Shown here piece by piece: positions 1 to 12,137 of a DNA stretch of 64,000 bases. The stretch's first letter is position 1; every line of letters starts with the position of its first letter. This DNA is from Rapana venosa (lineage: Eukaryota; Mollusca; Gastropoda; Neogastropoda; Muricidae). The notes beneath the pieces were generated by a model. The model was not told the origin of the DNA. It saw nothing but the letters and a program-made list of their open reading frames with translations, and did not search any database. The position numbers and the translations under genes were made by a program. The stretch covers positions 67,400,747 to 67,464,746 of the forward strand of contig CM054135.1 in NCBI GenBank assembly GCA_028751875.1. Direction: 5' to 3'.

Positions 1-105
1 GCTAGTGAGGACGATGGCTCTGTACACCTTGAGCTTTGTGGAAAGCTGGATGTTGTGCTGGTTCAAGACATGAGCTCGGAGGCGACCAAGAGCTTGACTG
101 GCCTT
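1..105 (-). mobile_element. Non-LTR retrotransposon fragment (C-terminal part of RT ORF)
   Basis: Read on the minus strand, one open frame contains LGRLRAHVLNQHN followed by TKLKVYRAIVLTS. This is the 'FGRLR...TKLKVYRAVVL' block found just after the reverse transcriptase domain in many animal LINEs. Only about 33 residues remain; the left side is cut by the window edge and the right side abuts the TTAA repeat. It is probably a dead fragment. The family call rests on remembered consensus. Confidence 0.6.
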
Positions 106-114
106 GACTGGCCT

Positions 115-445
115 AGGAAACTTTATTTTGGTGAAAAATCATCACATTGCTTCAAGGGGATTAGTTGATGAACAGTTCAAGCCATGTAAGATACGCAGCC
201 CTAGTTTTCAAACCTTTTTATTTTTCAGCATTCAGTGAGATATTTTGAAAATTTGTAAAAAATGAATACAGTCATCTATTGAAAAACTTAGAAACAATCT
301 CAAAAGTAGACATTATAAACTTTTCAATGATGTATAATGTGTATGTCATTATTATGTTGGGTAGGTCTGCTGAATTTTTCAAATATAGCCAAAATCACGC
401 GTCACCACAAAATGGCGAGATCCATTTCACTGCGACTCCAATGAG
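115..445 (-). repeat. TTAA-ended dispersed repeat, copy 1 (truncated)
   Basis: This segment matches 15.36-15.69 kb directly and 25.91-26.24 kb in reverse complement at most positions. The shared text runs from 'tcaccacaaaatggcg' and 'tccatttcactgcgactcc' back to 'gaaaaatcatcacatt'. Its right end is followed by TTAA at 446-449. Its left part is missing, replaced by the LINE fragment at 1-105. Confidence 0.8.
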
Positions 446-449
446 TTAA

Positions 450-1140
450 TACTATGCATACTTCTGTCGCCATTGCAAATGCTGTGCAATCACAAGTTTA
501 AAGAAGAAAGTCTAGATTGCATTTTTGGGGGGGGTTTTTAAGTGATATTGCATCTTTTTGGGGTTTTTTAAGTGATCAATTTCCTATCTAACAAGATTTT
601 ACCTGGAATCATCCTTCAAAATAGCTTTCATCCCAAATGTAGGACTTTCACCAAGCATAATTATGTTGCAAATTACAGATTGTGCTAATGCCTCATGGAA
701 CAAGCCAGATAGGTCAAGGTATAACAACTTCTAACACAACACCTGTTGCTGAGTTTCTTTCGTGTAAAGTGAAAATATATTCTATACACAGTCCATTATA
801 GTCATTATGCATGAAGAACAAAAAGTACACAAACATTTTCCAGCTTAAATAAATTCTTTTCTTTATTCTCCTTTTCAAGCTGGCTGTCAAACTCTAAATG
901 AAGCTAGTAAACAATGAACACATTTTACTGATAAAACCCGTCAGAAAGAAGTTTACCACAAATATTTATAGAGGTTGGTTTTTTTTAAATCTTGGTTTTT
1001 TTCCTTTAAAACTTTAATTCCTGCAAGTTAATGTTAATAATGGTTTCAATATATTGCAACTAAATCATGTGTGCGAATGAATACAATTAGAAAGTGAAAG
1101 AAAATGAAGTATGGGCCAAAAATGTGAGAATAAACTGGGC
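450..1140. other. AT-rich DNA with no recognised feature
   Basis: The stretch has no open frame of note, no SINE or LINE match to the rest of the window, and only short G and T runs. It lies downstream of the CSRNP gene. Reversed AATAAA hexamers (TTTATT on the plus strand, for example 862-867) mean the CSRNP 3' UTR could extend into it. Confidence 0.4.
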
Positions 1141-1149
1141 ACATAGGAA

Positions 1150-3098
1150 CAGATTATTCTTGGATGGACCCTTTTTATTTCTTATTTATGATTTGCAAGC
1201 TTCTGATTTTTTTAAAAACTGCACTTTACATCCTAATCTCTCTGATTTTTGCCCATGAAAGTTGTTTTGATTCAGTATCACCAATTTTGATATTTACAAA
1301 GTCTGAGGACATTTGAAACAACTGCTGCTGATGTTCCCTCTTGGTAAATCATCTGAACGGCTCAATTTCCCCACAAATAAAATTTCAGTAAAAAAAAAAA
1401 GCTGCAAATCATTTGCTACCAAATCTTGATAACTTAAGAGACACTGTCTTAGGAACATATAGCTGACAGTACACATTTAGCAGACAAATCAGAAATGAAG
1501 CAAAGCAGTGACCTTCAACCAGATTGATTATTCATCACTACATGGCTTATGGCCGAAATATGGCTTTTCAATTTTTTTAAAAAGAATGCAATTTATAATA
1601 ATAATAATAATAAGTAATGGAATTTATATAGCGCTATATCTTGCAAAAACAAATCAAAGCGCAATTCTATATATAATTTACGGAGTGTGGCATAAATAGC
1701 AGTATGCCTAGTAACCCAGAGAAAAGGGATTGATCATCCTGACACTGAAAATATGGATTGCATTTCAAATTGATTCATAACCAGAAAGTTTGTGAACAAA
1801 AGTATACCAACAGTTAGTTATAATTTTAAGTAATATAACTTACAAAAAATTATACATTTGCTGATTAGCTGTTCTTTATATGACCAGAGTTACCATAAAA
1901 AAAATCCTGACATTTGGAAAACGGGCATTGTAACGTTTGCAACCTAATCTCAGAATGCCTTTAATTTGCACTGCTACAAACTTTATATGCAAACTCATAA
2001 AAAAAAGGGGGGGGGGAAAGCCATATGGATACTACTAAAATAGACTTTACACAGTGAGTAGGCATATAAAGTGTTCATGCTATGTACAAATCATGCATGA
2101 AGACTTTATGCACACACAGAGAAGTTGATACATAAAAGCAAACAAAAAGGAAAAAAGAAACATCCAATGACTCACAGGTGTATGTACATAAATCTGGAAA
2201 TAAAACTGAAACTGACAGCAGGCAATAATATTACTTCAAATGTCAGCAGAGATCTCTGACATTAGTTTTTTTGTTTCAAATAAGTTCAGTGCAATTTTTC
2301 TGCAGGTCCAAAAGCTTTCTGGTTTTTCATTCATTCTCAGAAAGAATGAAGCCCATCATATGACATCAGGATTTATCTACAAAACTGAAGAAAACCATTT
2401 GGTTCTATGCAAAATCAATAGTTGTTTCAATGAAATTGATAAAGCAAAGGTTTAACCAAAATATTCCAATGTTCCAATGGCAATGATGAAAACACTGATG
2501 CATAATTATGTGATCACACAAAGTTGATTCGACAGAAAACATTTCTCCTCCTACACCAAAAAAAATTGGTTAAAACAAATAAACAAAAAGCCACATAAAC
2601 AAACAAAAAAATTATTTTCATACAGTTGTTTAACAAACATACATGACTCACTGGTGCAATATCCAGCTGGGCTTGCGTCACCTGTCTTATATCAAAAACA
2701 TCTAAATAAGTATAACCAGGATGCCTTCAGACAGAAAACCCAAGGAAAATAATGCCCCAAGCCATTTAAACAGTCCTTCTGAGCCCTGCAGGCAATTGCA
2801 CCAGTAAGTCAGTTACGTTTTATCGTTTTGATAGCGGTATGGGATCAAAGAACCAAGACCTTCCTGTCTTTGCTTTGGGCTGATAAAGCTTCACCTGTGT
2901 CTATAACCCACTGCCATTATCTGCTTTATCCATCTTGCAGTGAAAACACTTTTCTTTCACTTCAGTTTAAAGTGTAACATACTCCTCTCTTCCTTGGGTT
3001 GCAAATCAGCAAATGTTGGCAACCAAGGCTTAATCTTCATTACTTTTATATTTATGTCCAGTACTGACATAACCACAAAAACCTGTTTAGCTATTACC
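1150..3098 (-). other. Probable CSRNP 3' UTR
   Basis: The region follows the CSRNP stop codon (3101..3099) on the same strand with no splice signals demanding another exon. A minus-strand AATAAA (1179..1174) would place a cleavage site near 1.15 kb, giving a UTR of about 1.9 kb. Several ATTTA pentamers on the minus strand would fit an unstable immediate-early type transcript. A LINE tail (1592..1690) lies inside. The end point is inferred. Confidence 0.4.
1592..1690 (-). mobile_element. Solo 3' end of CR1/L2-like LINE
   Basis: A run of ATA repeats is followed by 'ggaatttatatagcgctata' and 'caaatcaaagcgc'. This is the same 3' terminal sequence that ends the larger LINE copies at 49.4 and 62.6 kb. 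Nothing of the ORF remains, as expected from severe 5' truncation. Confidence 0.75.
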
Positions 3099-5152
3099 TT
3101 AAGCTGACACTGTCTCCACAATTGAAGTTTTAATGATCTCTCCAAAGTTCTGAGATACTGTTTCTTCATTTGACTGCTGCTGTGCCGAAAAAGTGTTGGA
3201 GGAAGAAGATGAAGATGTGGGTGATGAGGAAACAGACTGGCCTTCAGATTGCCTCACAGAGCCTGTGCCATCCACAGGCTGACTACAAGTGTTTGTGAGA
3301 CAGGAATTACACTGTCTGGGAGAGGAGCCACTCTGACTTGGCATAGGTTCAAGCGGACCACTTATTGTGGTTGCAGGCTCCAGAGGACACAGATCCTGGG
3401 AGTGGAAACTATCCTGAGAACTCTGTGGACTACTGGATCCTGGAGGTGCATCCAATGGCAGGCAGCTCTGAAGAGGTTCTGGTGTATCGAGGTTACCTGA
3501 ACATGATGGATACTCAGAGAATGAGTTTAGAGCAAAGTGCTGCTTGTCCTTCAAGTCCACTGAAGAATCTGCGGGGTCTTCACAAGCCACGGCAAATGGA
3601 AAGTCAGCTTTGGGATGAGGTTTAGCATATGGTATGCCGGTATCATCCTGACGACTTTGCATGTGAGAAGAAATAGCAGGACATTTTTCTTTCAGCTGGT
3701 CTTGCGTAGTGTTAGTCATAACTGCGTAGGTTGAGGGTGAGGTCAGTAAGCTGTAAGTGGGAGCCTGTACCTTCTTTTCCATTTCCCCACTGACCTTGAC
3801 ACTGCTAGCAGCAGAAGTGGAAGCAGCAGCATCAGCCAGGCAAAGAGATGAGGACCAAGTCTGTGATGAATGGGATGAAGCAGTATGGGATGGTGGGCCT
3901 CCAATGCTCTCTTGGCTGCTAACATAGGAGGACAGGGACTGTATGGGGCTCAACATTTCTGAGATGGGCTCTAGTTTGAAAGAGTGAGGTCCAGAAGGAG
4001 ACAAAGTCATGTATTTGCTCTTGTCAGCAGCTTCAGAGCTGGCCGAGTGATGCACATTCACCACAGTAGGCAAAGGATGCTGAGATGAGGTCATGCTACC
4101 ACAGCTGCTGGGAATGAGCGAGGGAGAAGGGAAGGACACAAGGTTCTGGTAGGACTTTGAATAGTTCCCTGTCCTGTTGTAGCCGCCTTGGCCCTGGGCC
4201 AAACTGTCACCACAACCTTCCCCTAAGTCAGTGTATGCATTTTCTTCACTATCGAAGTGGTAGAGGCTGGTGGTGTGATCAGTGTTATACACTTCTTCTT
4301 CAGAGTCATTGAAAAGCAAAACACGCGGCATGGCTGGTGGAGTCTGATGCTGCTGGTGAGGGGGAGGTGGGTGGATAGGTGAGCCCAGGTAGCGCTGGTT
4401 ATGCTCTGCAGCAGCTAGGTGAGCATGCTGCACATCTTGCATCATCACATTACATACTTCTGTGTTTTGACAGTCACGACAACTCCCTCGCTCATTGCTG
4501 TTAAACTGACTCCAGTCTTCACTCTCTTCCTTTGTTTTACCTACACCCATTGTCTCTGACCGCTGGTTACCACTACCACTACAGCTCCCACCAGAACACG
4601 ATGGATTGCGCTTAGACTCTGCATCTTTACGCTCCAGCTCCAACCGCATAAGAGTATGAATGAAGTGAGTGCGTACACGAATAGGGTTAAACTCAATACG
4701 ACCTGCAGGGTTGCCACACCCATCTTTTGTACAGCCACAGGGGAAAGACAGTCTATCCACTTGGCACTTTATTCCTGCCTGACTGCAAGTGCAGGTCTCT
4801 GGATCACAAAATATCTTGCATTCACACCCACACATGTTGCGTGAGATGCGAATGTCTCGACAGTCATCTTTTTCATCTCCCTCTATCTTCTTCACTCCTG
4901 AACTTCGTAACAGCATTCTGCGTTGGCGAATAGGCAGTGGCTGCAAAAAATAATAGTCATCATAATCACTTTCAGAATCAGATCCGGATGATACTTCAGG
5001 CAAGTCATCAGCTCCAAGGGCAAGCAGTGGGGATGGGAACAGCTTTCCTTGACGCTGCTGCTCCATCACAATCTGCCGATGGATTCGTTTCTTTTCCTTC
5101 ACATGGTCTTTCAGAGAGAATTTCTTCTCAAAGGCATGCTGTCTGGACATAC
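3099..5152 (-). CDS. CSRNP: Cysteine/serine-rich nuclear protein (CSRNP/AXUD1 family), coding exon 3 of 3
   Basis: This exon encodes residues 83-766 and the stop. A CAG acceptor (5155..5153) precedes GT-ATG, which completes a split Gly codon, giving STLG-MSRQH as in vertebrate CSRNPs (SSLG-MSRRH). An acidic linker and YYFLQPLP lead into the family's cysteine-rich block at about residues 180-228, with [32 protein letters not shown] and [20 protein letters not shown]. The remaining ~500 residues are Ser-rich and low complexity. The protein ends SIVETVSA, matching the family's VVETVPV-type C-terminus. Family members are nuclear DNA-binding transcription activators, induced as early-response genes in vertebrates and linked to JNK signalling and apoptosis in Drosophila (Axud1). 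Which vertebrate paralogue it corresponds to cannot be told; invertebrates usually have one. Confidence 0.95.
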
Positions 5153-7692
5153 CTGGAAAAGAGACGAAATTGTTTCATTCTTTAATTAAAGGTCTTCCAA
5201 GGGGGGAAATTCCCATATATAGAATATATATATATCTTTGGCTCTTTTTTTTTCCTTCAGGGGGTAGGCGTGTTTTTAAAGAGAAATTGTAAGAGGGGAT
5301 GTTTTTGTGGGGGGTTTTTAAGTGAAAATAACAGAGATGGATGAGCTTTCCTTGGCTGAAGAAGACTTCAGCGTTCCCTGGCCATGCTACATCTTTAGTC
5401 CAGTCTGAATTGCGAAGTCTGCAGTCTGTCACAGTGACACAGCCAGTCCCCAGAAATTTTCCCTGGTGCTCCACTGGACTAGATCGCATCTGGAGTCTCT
5501 AAGTGTTGAAGGTAGGATAAGACTGCAGAATATAAGAGGGGGGTTGTCAGCCTGTGCCACACAGGCACTGGTCAATGTGGGATGTTTTCAGGTGGTGGAT
5601 GGGATAGGAGCTGGCAGTCCTGTTCACAGTCAAAAGATGGAAACTTGAGCAGATCTATCTAGCTCAAGAATTCTGTCCTTTAGTTCGGCAGCTATGTGGT
5701 AGTCTGATACTATTTGCTCCCAACACCTGGGATGTTAAGTGTGATGGCTGGGGTGTCTGTCTGCCAGCCCTAATAGCCCAAGAGGAATTCAGCTGGTTGC
5801 TTGCTTGCTTATAGAGGATGGTGATGTCCCCTCTCAAGAACCTTGATGAGGTGGCTTAGGCTCTGTTGCTTCAGTCAGTTCTTTGTGGGGGCTTTCAGTT
5901 TGGGGAAGTGGGGGTGTGATTGTGAGGGGAGTTGCTTCAGCTTTTCGTTTTTCCTTAGGAGGAGTTTTACTTGTCACCTTTCTTCAGGTGAAATGAGACC
6001 TGCTGACAATGAGGTAGCTTTCAAGCTACTGTGATTAGTCTGAGGCCAGCATTCTGCATCTTGGTCACGGTATTGGTGGCATGACAGTGGTTTGACAGTT
6101 GTGGTGTATACTTGAGTCAGGTTCAATTGTCTCTAAAACACACTGCTGAAAAATTCAGTGCATTGCCCAAACGCTCTGTACAGAGTTAAATGGGAGAAGT
6201 CAATAAAAGAAAATATTAATCAGAGGCAACAATTGAGTAAATCATTTTTAAACAACTTGTCAGTGCAAAATCAGAGCATGCTGGTGTATATTTATATCTT
6301 CTGAAATCATACTTTGAAACAGCACTTCACTGATTTCTGCATATATTTTTCAGTACCACATCTCTTATTACCCCAGTGCCACTACTTCAATGCCATTCAT
6401 TCTTGTCTCATCACACAAAGTAACTAAACAAGGAAGTAAGAATATTTTGTGCAGCTTACCTTTTTTATGAGAGTTCTAAGCACTTTCAAACATAACACTT
6501 ACAGAATTATTCAATTAATGAACAAAATGACTGAAAGCATGTAGACAGCCGCAAACACACTTTTACCCTAATCCATTCTCCTTCCTGGATACCCTTCAAC
6601 ATTTAAAAGCCACATCCTGGCTTATTCCATTATACCCTCTGAACCAGTAATCCATGATAACTATCACTGTTTGGTCTCCTTAAGACTACCAACCAGTCAA
6701 AACCCTGCACAGCTATTTAGTCGTTTTAGTGATGGTCAGGAATGCCAGCTCTGATACAGCATGGGCAAGAAACCACCAATTACATCCCTACCGACAGTTA
6801 ATATAGCTTCATTGTGAAGCAGGAATGAGCCTTTAGTAGCTTCAGATATATTCATATACATATGAAGGCTTCAGATTTATTCATACATATGGAAGTTATG
6901 TCCAATGATCAAATAAACAAAATCAACCAACCAATACATACAAGCTGAAGTAACTTAAAAAAATTTCATTCCCACATTTCAACTGGTTTAGAGGTCTTTG
7001 AAAACTATGTAAGTAGCCAGTGAAATAAAGGAAAGGGCGGTCTACACTGCAAAATAAGGAATTATCTATTTGATTCTCAAAAAAGAAACAAACAGACAAG
7101 CCTTGCTCATTCAGTCACTCTAGAATTCTCTTTTGTAGAAGATATCAATCAGAAAATATTTTCAATCCTAATATTCCCAATCTAACTACTGTTCACGATC
7201 AAATACAAAACACTTCATTTCTGCTAGCAGTAGCACTGTCATTGTTTTATTTTTCATTTGATATTCAAGATGATCTCTGCATGATGTTTCTCTGGCAGTC
7301 ACAATTTGAGATACAGCTCAGCTTTGAAAGCTGTTGTTTAATGTGTTAAAGAGCGTTCTCAGCAGATGACATGATGCAAGTGCAAGCCTGACTATTCCTG
7401 GGCACAAAAAGTGCACTCACTCGCTATAGTCCTTTCACTAGCCTCCCCTCCCCCCAAAAGGACTTAAAAAGAAGCAGAATATTACATTCCACAGTTATTT
7501 TTATGCCTGAATGATTATTAGTGTTCAAAGGCTTTGGAAGAAATGCTACCACGAACTTCTCAATGAATCTCCTAAACTATAACCTGAGTGGTAACAATTA
7601 AAAGTATCAAAAACAAAGAACAAAGTTTACCATATTTAAGGCTATACAAGCTCAAAGTCATAATATGAGCACAGAAAACAGTGAATGCTTAC
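5153..7692 (-). other. CSRNP intron between coding exons 2 and 3
   Basis: The intron is bounded by GTAAGC at 7692 and a TTTTCCAG acceptor ending at 5153. The interior is AT-rich with short dinucleotide runs (about 5223-5233) and a small local duplication near 6845-6895. No LINE, SINE or coding match was recognised. Confidence 0.8.
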
Positions 7693-7815
7693 CCAAGGTG
7701 GACCCTCCCTCGCTAGGCACACAGGTAAAACCCTGCTTCCGTTGGAAGTAGTACACAGTGACGTCTGTAAACTGCACATTTTTCTTGGATCGCTTTTCTG
7801 GTGGTGGCTGCCCCA
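7693..7815 (-). CDS. CSRNP: CSRNP coding exon 2 of 3
   Basis: This 123-nt exon has acceptor CACAG (AG at 7817..7816) and donor GTAAGC (from 7692). It encodes residues 42-83, including [17 protein letters not shown] and [17 protein letters not shown]. This is the most conserved N-terminal block of the family; the human members read KKVSF or KNVHF, then VTVYYFTRRQGFTSVPSQGG. K-N-V-Q-F at residues 53-57 fits the [RK]xVxF docking motif for protein phosphatase 1, and human CSRNP2 is also catalogued as a PP1 regulatory subunit. Entry phase is 2 bases and exit phase 1 base, agreeing with exons 1 and 3. Confidence 0.93.
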
Positions 7816-8321
7816 CTGTGCAATAAAAAGCATGCACATATATACTATGGTGAAAAAATGTAAATATTAGGAACAGCTATAATATAAAAATAATATGTAA
7901 CACTCCATCACCAAATGAGTCACTTAGCAACTGACCCACTTTTCCACTAGGAGCCATTTTATGCAGGTGGGGGGTCAGGTTGTCAGTTTTCAGATTTTGA
8001 TTGATTATAAAACAATAGCCATTATTCTACTTTGTAATGAAATAACAAAGCATAATTTTGTTTCCTTTTGCTTTTCAAAGTGTTTTTAAAATACCCATTC
8101 CCGCATTCTGACCACCTATTACAATGCTTAACTTGTCAAATTCTCATTTTGTCATTTCCTGCAGTCTATCATTTCAATGTGTAATAACTTTTCAAAGAAT
8201 TGTCCAATTTTCAATCTGTTTTTTGTATTGAATAGCCCTTTTATTGAAGATTAATATCATGTCAATAACTAAAAATTGACCTCTGGTGCAATCTGACTCA
8301 TTATGTGGTGGAGCATCACAT

Positions 8322-8415
8322 ATACTAGCGCTTTGATTTGTTGCTTTACAAGATTCTGTGCTATATAAATTCCATACATTATTATTGTTATTATTATTAT
8401 TATTATTATGCTTCC
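8322..8415 (+). mobile_element. Solo 3' end of CR1/L2-like LINE
   Basis: The sequence 'agcgctttgatttgtt' leads through 'ctatataaattcc' into a (TTA)n tail. It is the mirror orientation of the LINE ends at 1.6 kb and 49.4 kb. No coding part remains. Confidence 0.75.
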
Positions 8416-9299
8416 AGAAACCTTACAAAAATACTTCATTTGTTTCTTTTGTTTTGGTGGCGTTGTTGTTTTTTAAAGCTCTAAAATCAAATTTCTTATA
8501 ACATTGTGTCAAGTTACTTTACAAAAATATTTCATGTGTTTGTTTTGTTTTGGAGGGGGTTTTGTTTGTAATTATTCTCTCTCTCTCTCTCTTTATAAAT
8601 TCTTTCCCTATGCAGATCAGCAGTAGTCATTTTGTATCTTGCTGCATCTCCCTGCTGACATAGGCCTAGTGATTTTGCCGTTCCTCATGTAGAAGAAGTA
8701 GGTGTTGTAATGGGACTGGCTCAAGCCTAAGCCTCACAGACTACTGAATGTCCCATCCATGATAACTGTTTTCTGTAAATATTTCTTCATTTACCTATTC
8801 ATTATTATAACCACCCTGAATAGAGACTGACTTTATTCTTCACTGGCAAAAAAAAAAAAGGCATTTTTAGTAAGCTGTGAAGACTTGTTGGTTACAGATG
8901 AACCCTTTCCCTTTTTTATCTGCATCTGTTTTGTTTGCTGTTGGTGTTTTGGTTTGCTTCAAAATAACCTGTTCACCAAATTTCTTAAATTTCTTTTTTC
9001 AAAATAAGCTCTGTTCACTAAATTTCTTGAAGTTGTTTTTTTTTTCAAAATAACCTCTGTTAACTTCATTTTTTGAAAATTGTATAATAATACCCTTACT
9101 ACATAAAACACATCAGTTAAAAGTTAACGCATTTACGAATATACACTTACAAAAACAATCACTTCTTTCACCCCACCTCTTCCTGCATTTGTGAAAGGAA
9201 TAACTGAAAGATCTTTTATCACAATAAATAAATAGAACCAAGTCAGAAGAAAAGGAATCATTTTTGGACTGACTCACTGAGGCTTTCCACCAATCTTTT

Positions 9300-9420
9300 C
9301 ATACTACTTAAGACCACTGTGTGCTGGTGGGAACAGATGACAAAATTTTAAAAAACCGCATACACATGGGGACTGGATGTAAAAAAGCACTTGAGAGCTT
9401 ATTCCATTATCCTCGAAATA
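9300..9420 (+). mobile_element. SINE family A, 3' fragment
   Basis: It carries 'gtgtgctggtgggaacag', 'gggactggatgtaaaaaag' and 'cttattccattatcctcg'. These are the reverse complement of the tails at 14.5, 43.3 and 44.9 kb. The tRNA-like head is missing. Confidence 0.75.
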
Positions 9421-9618
9421 AAAGAATAAACAAAAATTAAATAACATGATATAATCAAAATGTGTTCTAATTGCATTTTAACTTCACTATTAATGTTATC
9501 AGTCAAACCAGAATAAATACTACATTCACAATCACCTAAGATCAACATCAAACAAATGCATACACAAATCAATAAACGCATTCACTCACGTACACAAAAC
9601 ACACACTGTGCAACCAAC

Positions 9619-9742
9619 CTGTAGCAACAGAGATGTCAGCACTGCTATTAGTGACATTGCTGCAGTTACTGTCATCACTCTCAGACTGCGCAGAGTTCAA
9701 GTCCTCTCCACTATCCACTTCTTCCAACTTTCGCTTTGGCAT
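9619..9742 (-). CDS. CSRNP: CSRNP coding exon 1 (start codon)
   Basis: The ATG at 9742..9740 opens MPKRKLEEVDSGEDL, followed by a Ser/Asp-rich stretch and SVAT. The donor is AG|GTTGGT at 9618. The MxKRKxEEVD opening is characteristic of CSRNPs (MSGxLKRKFEEVD in vertebrates), which supports this start over the longer in-frame methionine upstream. The exon ends with one base of a Val codon (GTG) completed by exon 2. The basic KRK near the N-terminus could serve nuclear import. Confidence 0.9.
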
Positions 9743-9887
9743 TTTGGTACAGAAGTAACACAACCCTTCAGTCGACAAGCACAGAAGAATCAGCTTTCTC
9801 AAAGACAGTCAAATGCAAATCCACTAGAATCCTCAGCACAATGGCATCCCTGGCACTGGTGATTCTCCCCACCACTGTAGCTGATGG
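9743..9887 (-). other. Probable CSRNP 5' UTR part of exon
   Basis: Upstream of the ATG the minus strand continues to a good acceptor, a pyrimidine-containing TTGTTGCAG ending at 9888. The coding exon therefore probably starts at 9887 and a separate non-coding exon lies further upstream. A second AG ('CAGCTACAG') a few bases inside is an alternative. Confidence 0.4.
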
Positions 9888-11203
9888 CTGCAACAAGCAG
9901 ACAGGAACTAATCAATGACAGCCTTTGTCATTCAGCCTGGTATACTCAAGACAAAGAAAAACCAGCCCTACCCATACTAACCCATTTCTTGCAATGCAAT
10001 CACAACAAATTAACAGTTTTGTTTTTAAAATCAATCAATTGTTGACATGGGTCATTGTGACACTGGTTGGTTGCCCCCCCCCCCCCCCCCCCCCCTTTCT
10101 CTTTTGTGATACTTCACCAGCTAACAAATAACACAGGCAGCATTGCATCACACTGAATGCAAGAAGTAGTAGAGTTAGACAAACAGAACTGCAGAACTAA
10201 CAATAAAGTTGGCAGGTGATGTGCAGTCATAACAAGGTAAGGGTGTCAGGTCTAAGACAAAGTTTGGTGGGTTTTTTAATAAATAAAGGTGGGGGGGGGG
10301 GGGGAATTGATAATAATCATAATAACAGAAATACATAAAGAATAACAAATGTTGATAATAATCATCAAAGAAAGACAGTAACAAGTTTACTGTGGTCATT
10401 CTCAGTAAAAGCCTTTTCTGAGTTTTTTCATCCAGTTTTAAAATCAGAAAATAAAACAAAGAATTCATAGAATAAAAACCAAAATCATTTCTACAATAAC
10501 ACTTCTTTCTAAATAAAAAGTTACAGATCACTCACTTTGGTATTCAGCATATTCAGGCCCTCTTATTCAACTTTACTTCTAATCCTTGAGGTAACTTTTT
10601 TTAAAGATAGATATTGATAAAACAAAACAAAAACCAGTGCTATTAGATAAACTATTTTTCCAGTATAGTCTTATAGCAATTTTTACCAGCATACTTTTCT
10701 TTCAAAAATAAATAAATAAATAAACAGCCACACCAGAAAGTACAACATCAAGATTCAAGACTACTAGCAAAACAAAGTACACAAACAAATCAAAGTTCAG
10801 CACAATGACTGAATGAATAAAACATTGGCAATGAAGAATGCTTATAAATGAAGCATACTGCAGAATTACAACTGACAAATATTTAAGATTTTACAAAGAA
10901 TGAGCCCACAAACTCTTGAAAGAAGCTGAAATCGTGAACACCTTTTTAACTCTCACAAATTAACTCAAATTCTACTACATTCCTCTTCGTAATCACACAC
11001 ACATTAACCTACAGCTCCATAAAAGCATTTACTTAGATATATTAAAAACAACAACAAATAAACAAAGAGGCAGAAACAAAGACAGAAAGAAAAGTTCTAC
11101 AATTTCACACATGAAAACTGAAATGACTCTTTAGACTTAAGGCTTATCTAGGAACCTTAAAAACCATTTCTTAATTAACTGGCGTCTTTTTGTGTCAGTC
11201 TAT
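9888..11203. other. Non-coding DNA, probable CSRNP intron 1 (start)
   Basis: AT-rich sequence with a pure poly(C) run at about 10074-10095 and a poly(G) run at about 10290-10303. No coding or transposon signal was recognised. Confidence 0.4.
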
Positions 11204-11238
11204 AACACCCCCCCCCCCCCCCACACACACACACCTCC

Positions 11239-11313
<75 letters not shown>

Positions 11314-11472
11314 AAATATCAATGTACACAAACCTATGTATGTGTATGTATTCACACACACACACATACAACAACATACATACATTGTATACATACATAC
11401 ATACATTGTATACATACATACATACATACATACAATGGTACACACACACACACACACACACATACACACACA
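11204..11472. repeat. Compound microsatellite (C)n(CA)n(TA)n(CATA)n(CA)n
   Basis: About 270 bases of successive poly(C), CA, long TA (about 11240-11308), CATA tetramer and CA tracts. Open frames here on both strands are low-complexity artefacts. Confidence 0.95.
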
Positions 11473-12137
11473 GATTGACCAGAAGACAGATCAGTTTGCT
11501 AGAAATAACTTTCTGACTTTCAGATTGCAGTCTGGTTAGTTTTCAGTTTCATTTGGATTTTTTAACAGACAACACAGTTTTCCTCACGATCACCACATGC
11601 ACTTTTTGACTATGTCACCTGCGCAGCTAGCCATGGAGTGCATGAAAAAAGCAGCTTTCTACTTCTGGTAATAAGCCTCTTCTTACCTAAAAATCAACTG
11701 AATGAGAAGACTGCTTAATGAAGTAAACAGTTTGTGGTACTATTTCCTTGAAATCTATCTCTTATTCAAATTAGCAGTCACAACATCACTTTTTTTTTCT
11801 TTTTTAAAACATGATTTTATGTTTCTGAAAGTAACTGAAGAGAGAGCAATCACTGAAACATGGCAAACTAATTCCTCTTAGTTAGTTACTTGCAAGAACA
11901 TCAGACAATACAAAAAGATGATAACTGCATTCAACAATGAACAAGCTCTTTCAAACATACAACCCCAGCCAAAGATACTTTCTGAGTTATTGTCGTGTAT
12001 TGATCGTGACATGCAGAAAAAGGAAACAGTGACATTTCCTGATTTTTACCCCTATATCCATGTGCAATCTGATAAACAATGCTTGCATCACTGTCTGAAG
12101 AGAACAGTTTTCAAATGCAGCATTGAAGAAGAAAGAT

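Larger units (their letters stand above)
7816..9618 (-). other. CSRNP intron between coding exons 1 and 2
   Basis: The donor is GTTGGT (from 9618). The interior holds a solo LINE tail (8322..8415), a CT run near 8576-8592 and a SINE fragment at 9300..9420. The rest is AT-rich with nothing recognised. Confidence 0.8.

Noticed and set aside
3249..3925. Open frames overlapping CSRNP exon 3 on the plus strand and in another minus frame
   Set aside because: Shadows of the conserved CSRNP reading frame.
9569..9802. Longer CSRNP start at an upstream in-frame methionine (about 9802)
   Set aside because: The family's conserved MxKRKxEEVD opening begins at 9742, and the upstream residues are hydrophobic UTR translation.
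11190..11516. Open frames on both strands of the CA/TA microsatellite
   Set aside because: Pure dinucleotide translation (Ile-Tyr, His-Thr).
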